A stretch of DNA of 64,000 nucleotides from the NCBI GenBank assembly GCA_039817415.1, contig JBCBVV010000003.1, positions 124,001 to 188,000 of the forward strand, in the 5' to 3' direction. The translations under genes and the position numbers were made by a program. The notes below the pieces were generated by a model. The model made no database searches, had not been told where the DNA came from, and saw only the letters and a program-made list of their open reading frames with translations. Positions 52,044 to 61,766 of this stretch are shown here, in pieces. Each line of letters begins with the position of its first letter. Within the stretch, counting starts at the first letter, position 1. This DNA is from JALEFZ01 sp039817415 (GTDB taxonomy: Bacteria > Bacteroidota > Bacteroidia > J057).

Positions 52044-55000
52044 ATGAAAACCCAACTTGAGTTTATGTCTTTTCTTAAGCATCCAATATTCATTTTACTG
52101 ATAGCACTAACTATGCCCCTATTTAATTTTGGGCAGGGAGATTCTTTTGACTTTGAAGCAGCATGGAAAAAAGTAGATGAACTCACCAACGATCGACAAA
52201 TTCGTTCGGCCAAAGGTGAAGTTCTGAATATCCAGCAAGCAGCAGACAAAGAGGGCAATGATCCTCAATACATCAAATCCCTGCTCTATCAATTTCAATT
52301 CGATCAAACCAACGAAGAAAAATCTGATTCTTCTATCATGGCTAGGATGATGGAAGAAGTAAAGAATGGCTCTCCCATCAGGAAGGCCATTACGATCTCA
52401 CTCCTGGCAGAGATGTACCATCAATATTTTCAGAACCACCGATGGGAAATCATGAATCGTACCCAGCTAGCAGAAGTTGCTAAGGATTACAAAACATGGG
52501 ATACAAGAACCTTCGCTGAGACCATCTCTAGCCTATATCTGAAGTCTGTTGAACAAAAAGATGCACTTTCAGAAGCCAAGATTGACGATTATGCACTTCT
52601 GCTAAATAGAGGAGAAGAATCAGCCAAATATAGACCTACCGTATATGATTTGCTGGCACACAGAGCCATGGATTTCTTCAATGAATCCGGCCTGATGCTG
52701 CCCGTTTCGCCTGAGGATGTCAACCTAAATGAGAATAATGGCTTCTCAGACATTGCAACCTTCATAGGAACCTCTTATGCCAATAGCGGAACAGAAAAGC
52801 TTCATCCCACAGTAGAAATTCTAAAGATATACCAAAGCCTACTTTCTCTGCATCTGAATGACAATCCCTATGCACTCATGGATGCCAACCTGAGTCGACT
52901 GAAGTTTGTCCGCAACAAGATCAATCAGGAAGAAGCCTACAAAAATGCACTGGAAGCTCTCATCGCCTCTTCCAATGGAAATGCCACTCAGGCAGATGCG
53001 AAAATTGAACTAGCAAAGTGGTACAAAAGCCGTGGCAACAACGTAGATGTTACGACCGCAAACGAAGATCAAAAAACAGCCTTTGTTAAGGCCCACCAGC
53101 TGGTAAGTGAAGTCCTAAAGGCTAAAACCAAAGGAAGAGCGGCAACCGATGCCGAAGCCACCATCACTGATATAGAACAAAAATATATCTCCCTTCAAGT
53201 GGAAGAATTTAGCCTTCCAAATGAAAACATGAGGGCGCTGCTTCAATATCGGAACTTCAATCGTGCTTACTTCCGTGTAGTTCCCTTGACCAAAAAACTC
53301 AAAAAGGACCTTGAAGGACTTAGGTACATCAAGGATGAGAGATTGGCCAATCTTCTGAAACGCCAAAAGGTACTGAAGGAATGGAATCACACCCTTCCTA
53401 ACCCTAAGGATTATTACAACCACAGAGTGGAAGTAAAGATCCCCGCCCTTCCTGCAGGTGATTATCTTCTGATGACTTCGGATAATCGCTCCTTTTCGAT
53501 CAACAAACATGCCCTTACTTATTCTGTCTTTAGCGTAAGTTCGCTTTCCCATGTTTACCACAAGAATGAGAATACCCATTATTTCTATTTGGTAGATAGA
53601 GAATCTGGCAAACCACTATCCAACGTCAAAGCCAAGCTCTACCGTCTGGATACCTCCAAGGGTAGATACAGGGAGAAAAAAGAGTATCCATTTGAGGCAA
53701 ATCTAGAAACGGATAAAAATGGCGGGCTTGTTATATCTCAGAAATATCGTTCGGAAAAGCTATATGTAGTCTTCCAAAAGGGAAATGAGGAGTGGAAAGC
53801 CTACGGCCAGCAATACGGTTACTACAATGAGGATGTAGCGCCAACCGAAAGAGAGCTTACCCAAATCTTTACAGATAGAGCGATTTATCGCCCTGGACAA
53901 ACCATCTATTTCAAGGGTATTCAATATGGCTATGTTGATAGATTTAAGCCCTATATCCGCCCCAATAAGAATGTGGAAGTATCTCTCTACGATGCCAATG
54001 GACAAAAAGTATCTTCGCTGAACTTAACGACCAATGAGTATGGTTCCTTCCATGGTTCATTCACAGCTCCATCTGGTGGATTAAATGGACAAATGAGGAT
54101 TCAGACCGCCCATTCATCCAAGTACTTCCGCGTAGAAGAGTACAAACGTCCAACCTTCGAAGTAAAGATTGATCCCCTGGAAGGCTCTTATACCTTACAT
54201 GAAAAAGTCGAGGTAACAGGCAAGGCAGAAGCTTTTTCTGGTGCAAAAATCGGAGGAGCCAATGTAAACTACGCCGTCATCAGAAAAACGGAGGTTCCCT
54301 GGTGGTTTAGGTACTGGTACGGTTTCTCAGAACCAGACAAGGAAATTGTGAATGGCTCAGTTGAAACAGCTGAAGATGGCACCTTCAAGATTGAGTTTGA
54401 TGCCATTCCTGGAACAGCTCGATCCAATAGAAAAGACTTCAAACCTGTTTACAATTACCTTGTTAAAGTAGATGTAGTTGATATAAGTGGGGAAACGCAT
54501 GATGCTCAGGGGAGCGTACGTGTAGGCAAGCATAGCAGATCGGTCGCCTTGAATGTAGAGGAGATGATCGACATCAACGAGCCTGGAAAAATGGGCTTAG
54601 TTACCAACAACCTGAATGGACAGTTTTTAGCTACGAAGGGGAAGATCAGTTTTGTCAAACTGGATGCACCTGATAAAGTATTCAGAAACAGAAGATGGGC
54701 AGAACCAGATCAGTTTATTTTCTCTCAAAATGAATACTATAAGCTGTTCCCACATGACGTTTACAAGAATGAAAACAAACGTGAGAACTGGGCAGAAGCC
54801 TCTTCCCCAGCCATGACTCAATCGGTCAATACGGCTAACAACAAAGAGTTTGATTTGGAAGGAGTGAAGAAACTTGAAAAAGGCTCTTACAAAATCATCT
54901 TCGAAACTGAGGAAGAAGGGGTAAAAGACTTTGCTTATATCACCCTGTTTGATTCCAAAGACAAAACCCTTCCTAATCCAGTTTTACTTTCCCACGAACT

Positions 55001-58000
55001 GGACAAAGATTCATATGAGCCTGGTGATGTCGCCAAGCTTGAATTAAAAACGACCGAAAAGAAGATTTGGGTTCTTTACCATGTATTGAAGGATAATAAG
55101 ATCCTAGATAAGCAATGGATTGAACTCAAAAAGGGAAGTGAAACCATAGACATCCCCATTGTAGAAGCTTATCGTGGAAACCTTGGCATACACCTTAGCT
55201 ACTTCTACAACAATGAGATGTTTACCAAATCCATGACTGTCAATGTCCCTTGGACCAATAAGCAGTTGAAATTGGAATGGAGCACTTTCCGATCACCCCT
55301 TCAACCCGGACAGAAAGAGCAATGGAAGCTCCACATTTCTGGAAGCATGAAGGATAAGGTAAGCGCCGAAATGGTGGCGACTTTGTATGATGCCTCCTTG
55401 GATGAATTTGTCGCCCATAACATGTACATGAGCTTGTATCCTTACTCAAGCACTTATATGAATGTACAAAGTCAAGGATATAGTACACACGGCTCAAATA
55501 CCCTGTCTAACGATTGGAACAAAAGAAGTAGATATTACTACAGCTCTTATGACCGCCTGAATCTATTTGGTTTCTACTTTGGGAGCCAGTACTATGCTGT
55601 CGCAGGTAGCTTTTCTGAAGATGCCATGTTGATGGATGCTGCTCCCGCGCCGAGAAGGGCAAGGACCCTAGCAAAGGGGGCCAAAAAGGAAAGAGCAGTT
55701 TCAGGAGCCATGCCTATGATGGAAGAGTCTGATAAAGATGGAATCCCTGATCTGAAAGAAAAGGAATCTAATAAGCCAGGGAATTCATTTGATGACAACG
55801 AAACCCAAAAAGGCAATGAAGGTGATTCCCCTATTACTCCGCGACGGAACCTCAACGAAACCGCCTTCTTCTTCCCACAACTGGAAACAGACGAAAATGG
55901 AGACATCATCCTGAATTTCACCATGCCTGAGGCCTTGACAAGATGGAAATTCCTAGGATTGGCACATACCAAAGACCTAGAATATGGCACCCTAACAGGA
56001 GAGACCCTTACCCAGAAGGAACTGATGGTGGTTCCTAACCTTCCACGTTTCTTCAGAGAAGGAGACAAGATGACCATTACCAGTAAGGTTGTAAACATGA
56101 CCGATTCGGTGATGGTTGGCTCGGCAGAAATGAAGTTGTTTGATGCAGCAGATATGCGCGCTGTCGATGCAGCTTTTGCCCATAATTTGGAAGCCATTCC
56201 CTTTTCTATTCCCGCTAAAGGAAGCGAAGTAGTAAGCTGGAACATTTCTATTCCTCAAAACCAACAAGCCATTGCTGTTCAGGTATTCGCAAAAGGAGGA
56301 GCCTTTACGGATGGGGAGGAAAAGATTCTTCCGGTATTGACCAATAGAATGCTCGTAACGGAAAGCTTGCCTTTCGCCTTGAAATCAAAAGAAAGGAAGA
56401 AGAAGCTAACCTTCACCAAACTGGCTGAAAGCGGAAATTCAGAGAGCCTTTCACATCATAAGGTAACGCTCGATGTTACCTCCAATCCTGCTTGGTATGC
56501 CGTTCAATCCTTGCCTTACTTGATGGAGTATCCATTCGAGTGTACCGAACAAGTCTTCAGTCGCTTTTATGCCAATGCACTTGCGACACACATTGCCAAT
56601 GACAAGCCTGCTATCAAGCAGATTTTTGAGCAATGGAAACAAGCTGGTTCTGAAGAAAGCTTCCTTTCAAACCTCGAGAAAAATCAGGAATTGAAATATG
56701 CTCTGTTGTCCGAGACACCATGGGTAATGGAGGCACAAGATCAGTCTGAAAGAAAAAAAAGGTTAGGCTTGCTGTTTGACCTCAATCGTATGTCAGACGA
56801 ATTCCAGCGTACCAAAAGCTTGCTTGCTAAGCGACAAAACTCTAATGGAGGATTCAGTTGGTTCCCAGGGATGAAGGAAAGTCCTTATGTAACTATGTTG
56901 GTCGCTACTGGAATGGCCCACCTTCAAAAACTCGGGGTAGATAATGTTTCTGGTAATCCTGAAGTATCTGATATGCTTTCAAAGGCTGTAGGATACATGG
57001 ACAGAACGGTATTGCAAAACTACAAAAGGCTAAAAGCCTCCACCGCCAAGATGGACGAGAATCATTTGGGGTACTTTGAGATTCAGTATCTCTATATGCG
57101 TTCCTTCTACGGAGACCTTCCTATGCTAAATGGAGAGGAAGCCTACAATTATTATTACGGACAGGCTGAAACCTATTGGAACAAGCAAAACACCTACATG
57201 CAAGGAATGCTTTCCTTAGTCTTTGATAGAAGCCAGGACAAGGAATTGGCGATGAAACTGATCAAAGGCTTAAAAGAGTCTTCGGTTCAGTCTGATGCAA
57301 AGGGCATGTATTGGAAAGATAACAAGGGTTGGTTCTGGTGGCAGGCTCCCATCGAGCGTCAAGCCTTATTGATTGAAGCATTTTCTGAAATCACCGAAGA
57401 TCAAGATGCTATTGATGACATGCGTTATTGGCTATTGATCAATAAAAGAACCAACGATTGGGAAACTACTCGTGCGACCGTCGCTGCCTGTAATGCCCTC
57501 TTGATGAATGGAAATGATTGGATAGGCGACCAGCAACTCGTAGAGGTTAAATTAGGCGACATCAAGGTTGATCCTGAAAAACTGGAATATGTAGAGGCTG
57601 GCAGTGGCCACTATCAGGTGGAATGGGCAGCTGGTGAGGTCAATCCAGATATGGGAAATATCGTCGTGAAAAAACCTGGAAAATCTCCTGCCTGGGGAGC
57701 CGTTTTCTGGCAGTACTTTGAAAACCTGGACAAAATTACCTTTGCAGAAACGCCACTTTCTATCAAGAAAACGGTTTACAAGGAAATTCGCACCGCCAAC
57801 GGTCCTCAATTGGTTGCCCTTGACAAGAGTGAATTGAAGCAAGGAGACAAACTGGTGGTGAGAATTGAACTTCGCGTCAACCAAGCCATGGAATATGTCC
57901 ATATGAAAGATATGAGAGCCGCAGGCTTGGAACCCATGAATGTCCTTTCTCAATATAAGTACCAAGGGGGTCTTGGATATTACGAGAGCACACGCGATGC

Positions 58001-58169
58001 AGCGACAGATTTCTTCTTCGACTATTTGCCAGAAGGAACCTTTGTCTTCGAGTATCCCCTACGTGTCAACCTTCCTGGTGATTTCTCCAACGGAATTACT
58101 ACCATTCAGTGTATGTATGCCCCAGAATTCACCTCTCATTCCGAAGGAATTAGAGTAGATATCAAATAA
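52044..58169 (+). CDS. Alpha-2-macroglobulin family protein, giant, intact thioester
   Basis: The 2041-residue protein has a signal peptide (residue 8 ATG is an alternative start) and about 600 residues of N-terminal helical and MG1-like sequence. The MG2-type 'RAIYRPGQTIYFKGI' (about 612) leads into MG domains. The bait region (about 1193-1280) contains an Arg/Lys/Pro-rich run and a thrombospondin-3-like Asp segment. The A2M domain ('MPEALTRWKFLGLAHTKD', about 1300) follows, and the thioester motif Cys1500-Thr-Glu-Gln1503 in 'PFECTEQVFSR'. Bacterial macroglobulins trap proteases: cleavage of the bait exposes the thioester. No pbpC is adjacent, as in several Bacteroidota. It is followed by two terminators. 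Confidence 0.92.
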   Translation: MKTQLEFMSFLKHPIFILLIALTMPLFNFGQGDSFDFEAAWKKVDELTNDRQIRSAKGEVLNIQQAADKEGNDPQYIKSLLYQFQFDQTNEEKSDSSIMARMMEEVKNGSPIRKAITISLLAEMYHQYFQNHRWEIMNRTQLAEVAKDYKTWDTRTFAETISSLYLKSVEQKDALSEAKIDDYALLLNRGEESAKYRPTVYDLLAHRAMDFFNESGLMLPVSPEDVNLNENNGFSDIATFIGTSYANSGTEKLHPTVEILKIYQSLLSLHLNDNPYALMDANLSRLKFVRNKINQEEAYKNALEALIASSNGNATQADAKIELAKWYKSRGNNVDVTTANEDQKTAFVKAHQLVSEVLKAKTKGRAATDAEATITDIEQKYISLQVEEFSLPNENMRALLQYRNFNRAYFRVVPLTKKLKKDLEGLRYIKDERLANLLKRQKVLKEWNHTLPNPKDYYNHRVEVKIPALPAGDYLLMTSDNRSFSINKHALTYSVFSVSSLSHVYHKNENTHYFYLVDRESGKPLSNVKAKLYRLDTSKGRYREKKEYPFEANLETDKNGGLVISQKYRSEKLYVVFQKGNEEWKAYGQQYGYYNEDVAPTERELTQIFTDRAIYRPGQTIYFKGIQYGYVDRFKPYIRPNKNVEVSLYDANGQKVSSLNLTTNEYGSFHGSFTAPSGGLNGQMRIQTAHSSKYFRVEEYKRPTFEVKIDPLEGSYTLHEKVEVTGKAEAFSGAKIGGANVNYAVIRKTEVPWWFRYWYGFSEPDKEIVNGSVETAEDGTFKIEFDAIPGTARSNRKDFKPVYNYLVKVDVVDISGETHDAQGSVRVGKHSRSVALNVEEMIDINEPGKMGLVTNNLNGQFLATKGKISFVKLDAPDKVFRNRRWAEPDQFIFSQNEYYKLFPHDVYKNENKRENWAEASSPAMTQSVNTANNKEFDLEGVKKLEKGSYKIIFETEEEGVKDFAYITLFDSKDKTLPNPVLLSHELDKDSYEPGDVAKLELKTTEKKIWVLYHVLKDNKILDKQWIELKKGSETIDIPIVEAYRGNLGIHLSYFYNNEMFTKSMTVNVPWTNKQLKLEWSTFRSPLQPGQKEQWKLHISGSMKDKVSAEMVATLYDASLDEFVAHNMYMSLYPYSSTYMNVQSQGYSTHGSNTLSNDWNKRSRYYYSSYDRLNLFGFYFGSQYYAVAGSFSEDAMLMDAAPAPRRARTLAKGAKKERAVSGAMPMMEESDKDGIPDLKEKESNKPGNSFDDNETQKGNEGDSPITPRRNLNETAFFFPQLETDENGDIILNFTMPEALTRWKFLGLAHTKDLEYGTLTGETLTQKELMVVPNLPRFFREGDKMTITSKVVNMTDSVMVGSAEMKLFDAADMRAVDAAFAHNLEAIPFSIPAKGSEVVSWNISIPQNQQAIAVQVFAKGGAFTDGEEKILPVLTNRMLVTESLPFALKSKERKKKLTFTKLAESGNSESLSHHKVTLDVTSNPAWYAVQSLPYLMEYPFECTEQVFSRFYANALATHIANDKPAIKQIFEQWKQAGSEESFLSNLEKNQELKYALLSETPWVMEAQDQSERKKRLGLLFDLNRMSDEFQRTKSLLAKRQNSNGGFSWFPGMKESPYVTMLVATGMAHLQKLGVDNVSGNPEVSDMLSKAVGYMDRTVLQNYKRLKASTAKMDENHLGYFEIQYLYMRSFYGDLPMLNGEEAYNYYYGQAETYWNKQNTYMQGMLSLVFDRSQDKELAMKLIKGLKESSVQSDAKGMYWKDNKGWFWWQAPIERQALLIEAFSEITEDQDAIDDMRYWLLINKRTNDWETTRATVAACNALLMNGNDWIGDQQLVEVKLGDIKVDPEKLEYVEAGSGHYQVEWAAGEVNPDMGNIVVKKPGKSPAWGAVFWQYFENLDKITFAETPLSIKKTVYKEIRTANGPQLVALDKSELKQGDKLVVRIELRVNQAMEYVHMKDMRAAGLEPMNVLSQYKYQGGLGYYESTRDAATDFFFDYLPEGTFVFEYPLRVNLPGDFSNGITTIQCMYAPEFTSHSEGIRVDIK

Positions 58170-58171
58170 GA

Positions 58172-58193
58172 AAAAAGCAATCGCCTGCTTTTT
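58172..58193 (+). terminator. Terminator just after the macroglobulin stop
   Basis: AAAAAGCA (58172-58179) and TGCTTTTT (58186-58193) form an 8-bp stem with a 6-nt loop and end in a T-run. It starts 2 bp after the stop codon. Confidence 0.6.
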
Positions 58194-58200
58194 GGATATG

Positions 58201-58250
58201 GCCGGAAAACGACTTCGAAAGGAGCAGTTTTCCGGCATTTTCTATTTTTA
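58201..58250 (+). terminator. Second terminator after the macroglobulin gene
   Basis: GCCGGAAAAC (58201-58210) and GTTTTCCGGC (58227-58236) form a perfect 10-bp stem followed by ATTTTCTATTTTT. Together with the preceding hairpin, transcription should end here. Confidence 0.8.
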
Positions 58251-58359
58251 TGAGGAGATCAATAGCCTCCCTAGGGATTACCATTGCAAACAAAGCCATT
58301 CCCTGCCTATCTTTGTAGGACATCTTATAAGACTTGATGAGCAATAAGGCTGTTTGTGG

Positions 58360-58959
58360 ATGAAGAGTGCTGTTATACTAAACATATTTGAGGAGGCGAT
58401 CCGAACCTATTATGGGATCAATGAAATCTTTGCTCCCATGCCAAGCCCCTACCCTTCTGGCAGCATTGAAGCCCTACTATTCCAGAAAAACTGGATCGAT
58501 AACAAACAGTGGAACCTAGAAGATGTAGTCCGAGATCGACAGACTCCTGCTGAAAAAGGGATTCAATTCAAATGGGAGATTGACAGTTGCAATCAGCTTA
58601 GGACTGATACCGTGGAAGAACTGGATGACATATTCTTCAAAGAATTTTCTTCCATCCATCCCCTTGAGAATGCCTTCATCAATACAGAAACACCTGCCTG
58701 GGCCATTGACAGGCTGTCCATTCTCTCTATCAAAATCTACCATATGAGCCAAAAGGTAGAGCTGGAGAAAGACCAACGGATTCTCCAAAAATCTATGAGT
58801 AAGCTCGAGGTATTGAAGCAACAAAGAGTTGACCTCTCACTCGCCATCGATCAGTTGTTTGAGAACATTCGTTCGGGAAGGTGCATCATCAAAACCTACA
58901 AACAAATGAAGATGTACAACGATCCTGATTTTAATCCTTTCTTAAGGGAGACGTCATGA
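58360..58959 (+). CDS. DUF4254 protein, LPS-associated
   Basis: From the ATG at 58360 (a TTG lies 6 bp upstream) the protein has 199 residues. It matches DUF4254: 'GSIEALLFQKNWIDNKQWNL', 'IDSCNQLRTDTVEELDDIFF', 'NTETPAWAIDRLSILSIKIY' and a helical 'DLSLAIDQLFENI'. It is helical, soluble and of unknown function. It overlaps by 4 bp (ATGA) with a GT9 glycosyltransferase, a pairing common in Bacteroidota. The two probably act together in lipopolysaccharide core assembly. Confidence 0.8.
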   Translation: MKSAVILNIFEEAIRTYYGINEIFAPMPSPYPSGSIEALLFQKNWIDNKQWNLEDVVRDRQTPAEKGIQFKWEIDSCNQLRTDTVEELDDIFFKEFSSIHPLENAFINTETPAWAIDRLSILSIKIYHMSQKVELEKDQRILQKSMSKLEVLKQQRVDLSLAIDQLFENIRSGRCIIKTYKQMKMYNDPDFNPFLRETS

Positions 58960-59951
58960 AGCATGTGCTTGTGATTCGATTTTCTGCGATGGGTGATGTC
59001 ATATTGGCCAGTCAAATCAGCTCGTTTGTGGTAGATAGCCATGAGGATATCCATCTTTATGTTGTAACAAAAACTCCTTTTCAAGCCCTGTTTCAAGACC
59101 ATGAAAGAATCACCCTGCTAGATATTGACCTAAAGGGTCAACACAAAGGAATCTGGGGGCTACGCAAATGGGTCAGCCACATCCAGCAAACCTACCAGAT
59201 AGACTTAATCATTGATCTTCACCATGTTCTTCGGAGTCAGATTATTTCCTTTTTCTTTGGATTAAAAGGGATTCCGAGCTACCGCCTTTTCAAGGACAGA
59301 AAAGGTCGCAAGAGGCTTACAAGGAAAAAGGACAAACAGCTCCTGCCCTTGACATCCATCACAAAGGAAATGGCCAGCGTTTGGGAAAGAGCTGGCATCA
59401 AGGTTCCCCTCCAAGCTATTCCTCAGGATACATCTCTTGTTCGAAAAGGATTTATTGGTATTGCCCCCACAGCCTCCACCCCAACCAAAACCTATCCTTT
59501 GGAAAAAATGAAAGAGGTGGTAAGGCTCTTAAGGTCTCACCGCCTTCAAATTGTGTTATTCGGGGGAGGGAAACAAGATCAAGCTTGGGCAAAGGAATTG
59601 ATGATTGATGATGGCGTCCAATCTACCATAGAAGGTTATTCCTTACAGGAGCAAAAGAACATCATGCGTGGGATGGAATTGCTGCTCAGTATGGATTCCT
59701 CTAATATGCATTTGGCCCGAAGCTTAGGCGTACCCGTTTTGAGTATTTGGGGAGCGACTCATCCCTCCTCTGGATATGGCCCTTATGATCAAGAAGATGA
59801 GGATATGATAGTAGCCATTCCTCCCTCAGAGTTGCTTTGCCGCCCTTGTTCAATATTTGGGAAAAAAGCCTGCTACAGAGATCGTATGTATTGTTTAGAG
59901 GATATTGAACCCAAAGTGATTGTCAAAAAAGTCATTGATCAAATCCAATAG
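58956..59951 (+). CDS. Glycosyltransferase family 9 (heptosyltransferase-like)
   Basis: The 331-residue protein has a GT-B fold. It starts 'KHVLVIRFSAMGDVILASQI', as in heptosyltransferases, and the sugar-nucleotide site lies in the C-terminal half: 'GIAPTASTPTKTYPLEKM', 'QIVLFGGGKQDQAWAKELM', 'LLSMDSSNMHLARSLGVPVL' and 'SIWGATHPSSGYGPY'. It transfers a sugar, likely heptose or a related one, to the LPS core at the cytoplasmic face. It overlaps the DUF4254 gene by 4 bp, which implies translational coupling. Confidence 0.88.
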   Translation: MKHVLVIRFSAMGDVILASQISSFVVDSHEDIHLYVVTKTPFQALFQDHERITLLDIDLKGQHKGIWGLRKWVSHIQQTYQIDLIIDLHHVLRSQIISFFFGLKGIPSYRLFKDRKGRKRLTRKKDKQLLPLTSITKEMASVWERAGIKVPLQAIPQDTSLVRKGFIGIAPTASTPTKTYPLEKMKEVVRLLRSHRLQIVLFGGGKQDQAWAKELMIDDGVQSTIEGYSLQEQKNIMRGMELLLSMDSSNMHLARSLGVPVLSIWGATHPSSGYGPYDQEDEDMIVAIPPSELLCRPCSIFGKKACYRDRMYCLEDIEPKVIVKKVIDQIQ

Positions 59952-59954
59952 ACT

Positions 59955-60530
59955 TTACTCGCTGGTTGCATCTCTACTCACCTGCTTAAAGAACAAGCGC
60001 ATACAGTTGTAGACATCCCAATTCCCCTTCATTTTACTAGTTATATAGGCATCGTTTGTTTCCAAATCACGGATGTAAAAGTAATAATGGAACTGTGTAT
60101 ATCGGTTGTTAAACATCTTATGGGCTGCTCCATATTTGTCATAAGAAGGAACCATCGCTCGCTTTTCAGGTTCTTTCATCCCTTTAGGCATCAATACCAT
60201 GTCCATGTAATATTTGTAGCCCTCTTCCTTCATGGCCTCAACCTCAGAAACAGAAGCCAGCTTATACTTGAGCGCATAATTCTTGTCAGCTACACCTGCG
60301 ATGGTGGTATTGGCTTTCTTGGCCTCTTTGTTGAACCTCACTGCAAGAGAAGGAGGAGCTCCATCCGGTAGATTTTCAATGTCCATGAAATCATATCTAG
60401 GAACAATCAAAGTCGCAGTGGATAAATCTTCAGGTACCCCTTGAATAACCTTATTTACAGTTAGCTTTTGAGAATGAGCGGAAAGGAGTAAGCAAATGAT
60501 CAGGGTAAAGGAAAGAGCAATTCTTTTCAT
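59955..60530 (-). CDS. Secreted hypothetical protein
   Basis: From the ATG at 60530 the protein has 191 residues with a signal peptide (MKRIALSFTLIICLLLSAHS). The mature part starts 'QKLTVNKVIQGVPEDLSTAT' and includes 'YKYYMDMVLMPKG' and 'YTQFHYYFYIRDLETNDAYI'. I do not recognise the family, but an interspersed aromatic strand pattern suggests a beta-rich periplasmic or surface protein. It converges with the GT9 gene with a 3-bp gap. Confidence 0.65.
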   Translation of the reverse strand: MKRIALSFTLIICLLLSAHSQKLTVNKVIQGVPEDLSTATLIVPRYDFMDIENLPDGAPPSLAVRFNKEAKKANTTIAGVADKNYALKYKLASVSEVEAMKEEGYKYYMDMVLMPKGMKEPEKRAMVPSYDKYGAAHKMFNNRYTQFHYYFYIRDLETNDAYITSKMKGNWDVYNCMRLFFKQVSRDATSE

Positions 60531-60615
60531 CGGTATTGTTGTTGATGATTGCAATGACGTTATTTTTCTATGGATGAAAAATACGAATTGACAAATCGAA
60601 TTACATTCCTCTATC

Positions 60616-60659
60616 TAAAAACGAAGGGAAGCCTCACCTTTTGTGCAGCTCCCCTTTTT
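60616..60659 (-). terminator. Weak terminator after the cohesin-like gene
   Basis: An imperfect hairpin (60626-60653) with GGGAAGC and AGCTCCC arms is followed, on the minus strand, by TTCGTTTTT. It follows the cohesin-like gene by about 30 bp and would end the two-gene transcript. Confidence 0.4.
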
Positions 60660-60686
60660 CTACCATCTATGACTAAGTCAAATGGT

Positions 60687-61760
60687 TTATTGCTTTTGTA
60701 CTTTGAACTCCTGATGCAAATTACCTGACGCCAAAAATACTACATAAATACCTCTAGGCCAGTCCTCCGTAGGAATTTCGTAGGCGTATTGGAAAGCTGT
60801 ATTGGTAGTTTTAAATACGTCCTGTCCCAACTCATTTACGATTCTTAACTTAATTTCTTCAAAAGTGGTGGATTGATAGTTAATCTTTAAGCTCGCATCA
60901 AATACATTTGGATACGCCTCAGCCAACAATTGAACACGCTGATCCAATTGAATCTCAACCCTTTGGCTGTAAGAGAAAGTCCCATCAAAGTCTACTTGCT
61001 TGATACGGTAGACCAGCTTATCACTTTTATACTGTTTGACATCCTTGTCCACGAAGGTGTAAGAATTGACCAAAACAGAATTCCCCACACCTTTCACTTC
61101 TCCAATGACTACGAAATCACCGCCTTCTGTGGCACGTTCAACTTCAAAACGATCATTGTTGATCTCAGAACCTGTTTCCCACTTCAGCAAGGCGTCAAAT
61201 TCCCCCATTTCGGCCTCAAATGAAAGCCAACTTACTGGGAAGCTGGTTTGGTTGAAATTTTCTAGGATTCCCGAAACCAATTGGGTAGGCGAACTGGCAG
61301 TATTATTGTCATCAAATACAACCGTTTGAAAGGAAGAATTTTCAAGCCAATTTAATTCGATAGGCTGTGTCTGATCGAGAACATCAAAACAGACTCTTGC
61401 TATCGCTGCAGGACTTGTTGAAAAATCATGACCATTTCCAGCTCCCGGCAATTTCAGGACAACATTCAAGGATGCCTGCCCCTGCTGAGGTGTAGTCAGG
61501 CTAAGTCCATAATAGTTTGTAGCTACATCCAGTGGTGTGGAAGAAACCACAGGGTTATCAAGTACCAACGGATCAAAGTCAAACATTAAATTGCTAGAAC
61601 CCAGCTTTTTGTTCACATTAAAACTGGCATCTATATCCACACAAAAGGTAGTGGGAGTCTTTGTTCCATCTGAAAACCCAAGATGGTATACATTGGCCTG
61701 TCCAAGGAGCATTTGGCTCCCTAGGAATAACAAAACGAATATGATTATCTGTTTTTGCAT
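60687..61760 (-). CDS. Secreted cohesin-like protein with T9SS type A sorting domain
   Basis: The 357-residue protein has a signal peptide (MQKQIIIFVLLFLGSQMLLG). The N-terminal beta domain (about 25-165) reads like a cohesin: 'FCVDIDASFNV', then 'SNLMFDFDPLVL', 'ASLNVVLKLPG', 'IARVCFDVLDQTQPIELNW'. A fibronectin-like part (about 175-270: 'VSWLSFEAEMGEFDALLKWE', 'VYRIKQVDFDGTFSYS') follows, and the last 80 residues form a T9SS sorting domain ('EAYPNVFDASLKINY', 'RIVNELGQDVF', 'PRGIYVVFLASGN'). It is thus exported and anchored at the cell surface. It lies 6 bp after the haloperoxidase stop, so they share a transcript. Confidence 0.78.
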   Translation of the reverse strand: MQKQIIIFVLLFLGSQMLLGQANVYHLGFSDGTKTPTTFCVDIDASFNVNKKLGSSNLMFDFDPLVLDNPVVSSTPLDVATNYYGLSLTTPQQGQASLNVVLKLPGAGNGHDFSTSPAAIARVCFDVLDQTQPIELNWLENSSFQTVVFDDNNTASSPTQLVSGILENFNQTSFPVSWLSFEAEMGEFDALLKWETGSEINNDRFEVERATEGGDFVVIGEVKGVGNSVLVNSYTFVDKDVKQYKSDKLVYRIKQVDFDGTFSYSQRVEIQLDQRVQLLAEAYPNVFDASLKINYQSTTFEEIKLRIVNELGQDVFKTTNTAFQYAYEIPTEDWPRGIYVVFLASGNLHQEFKVQKQ

Positions 61761-61766
61761 GTCTAA

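Noticed and set aside
52044..58959. Macroglobulin and DUF4254-GT9 as one operon
   Set aside because: Two hairpins with T-runs (58172-58193 and 58201-58250) separate them.
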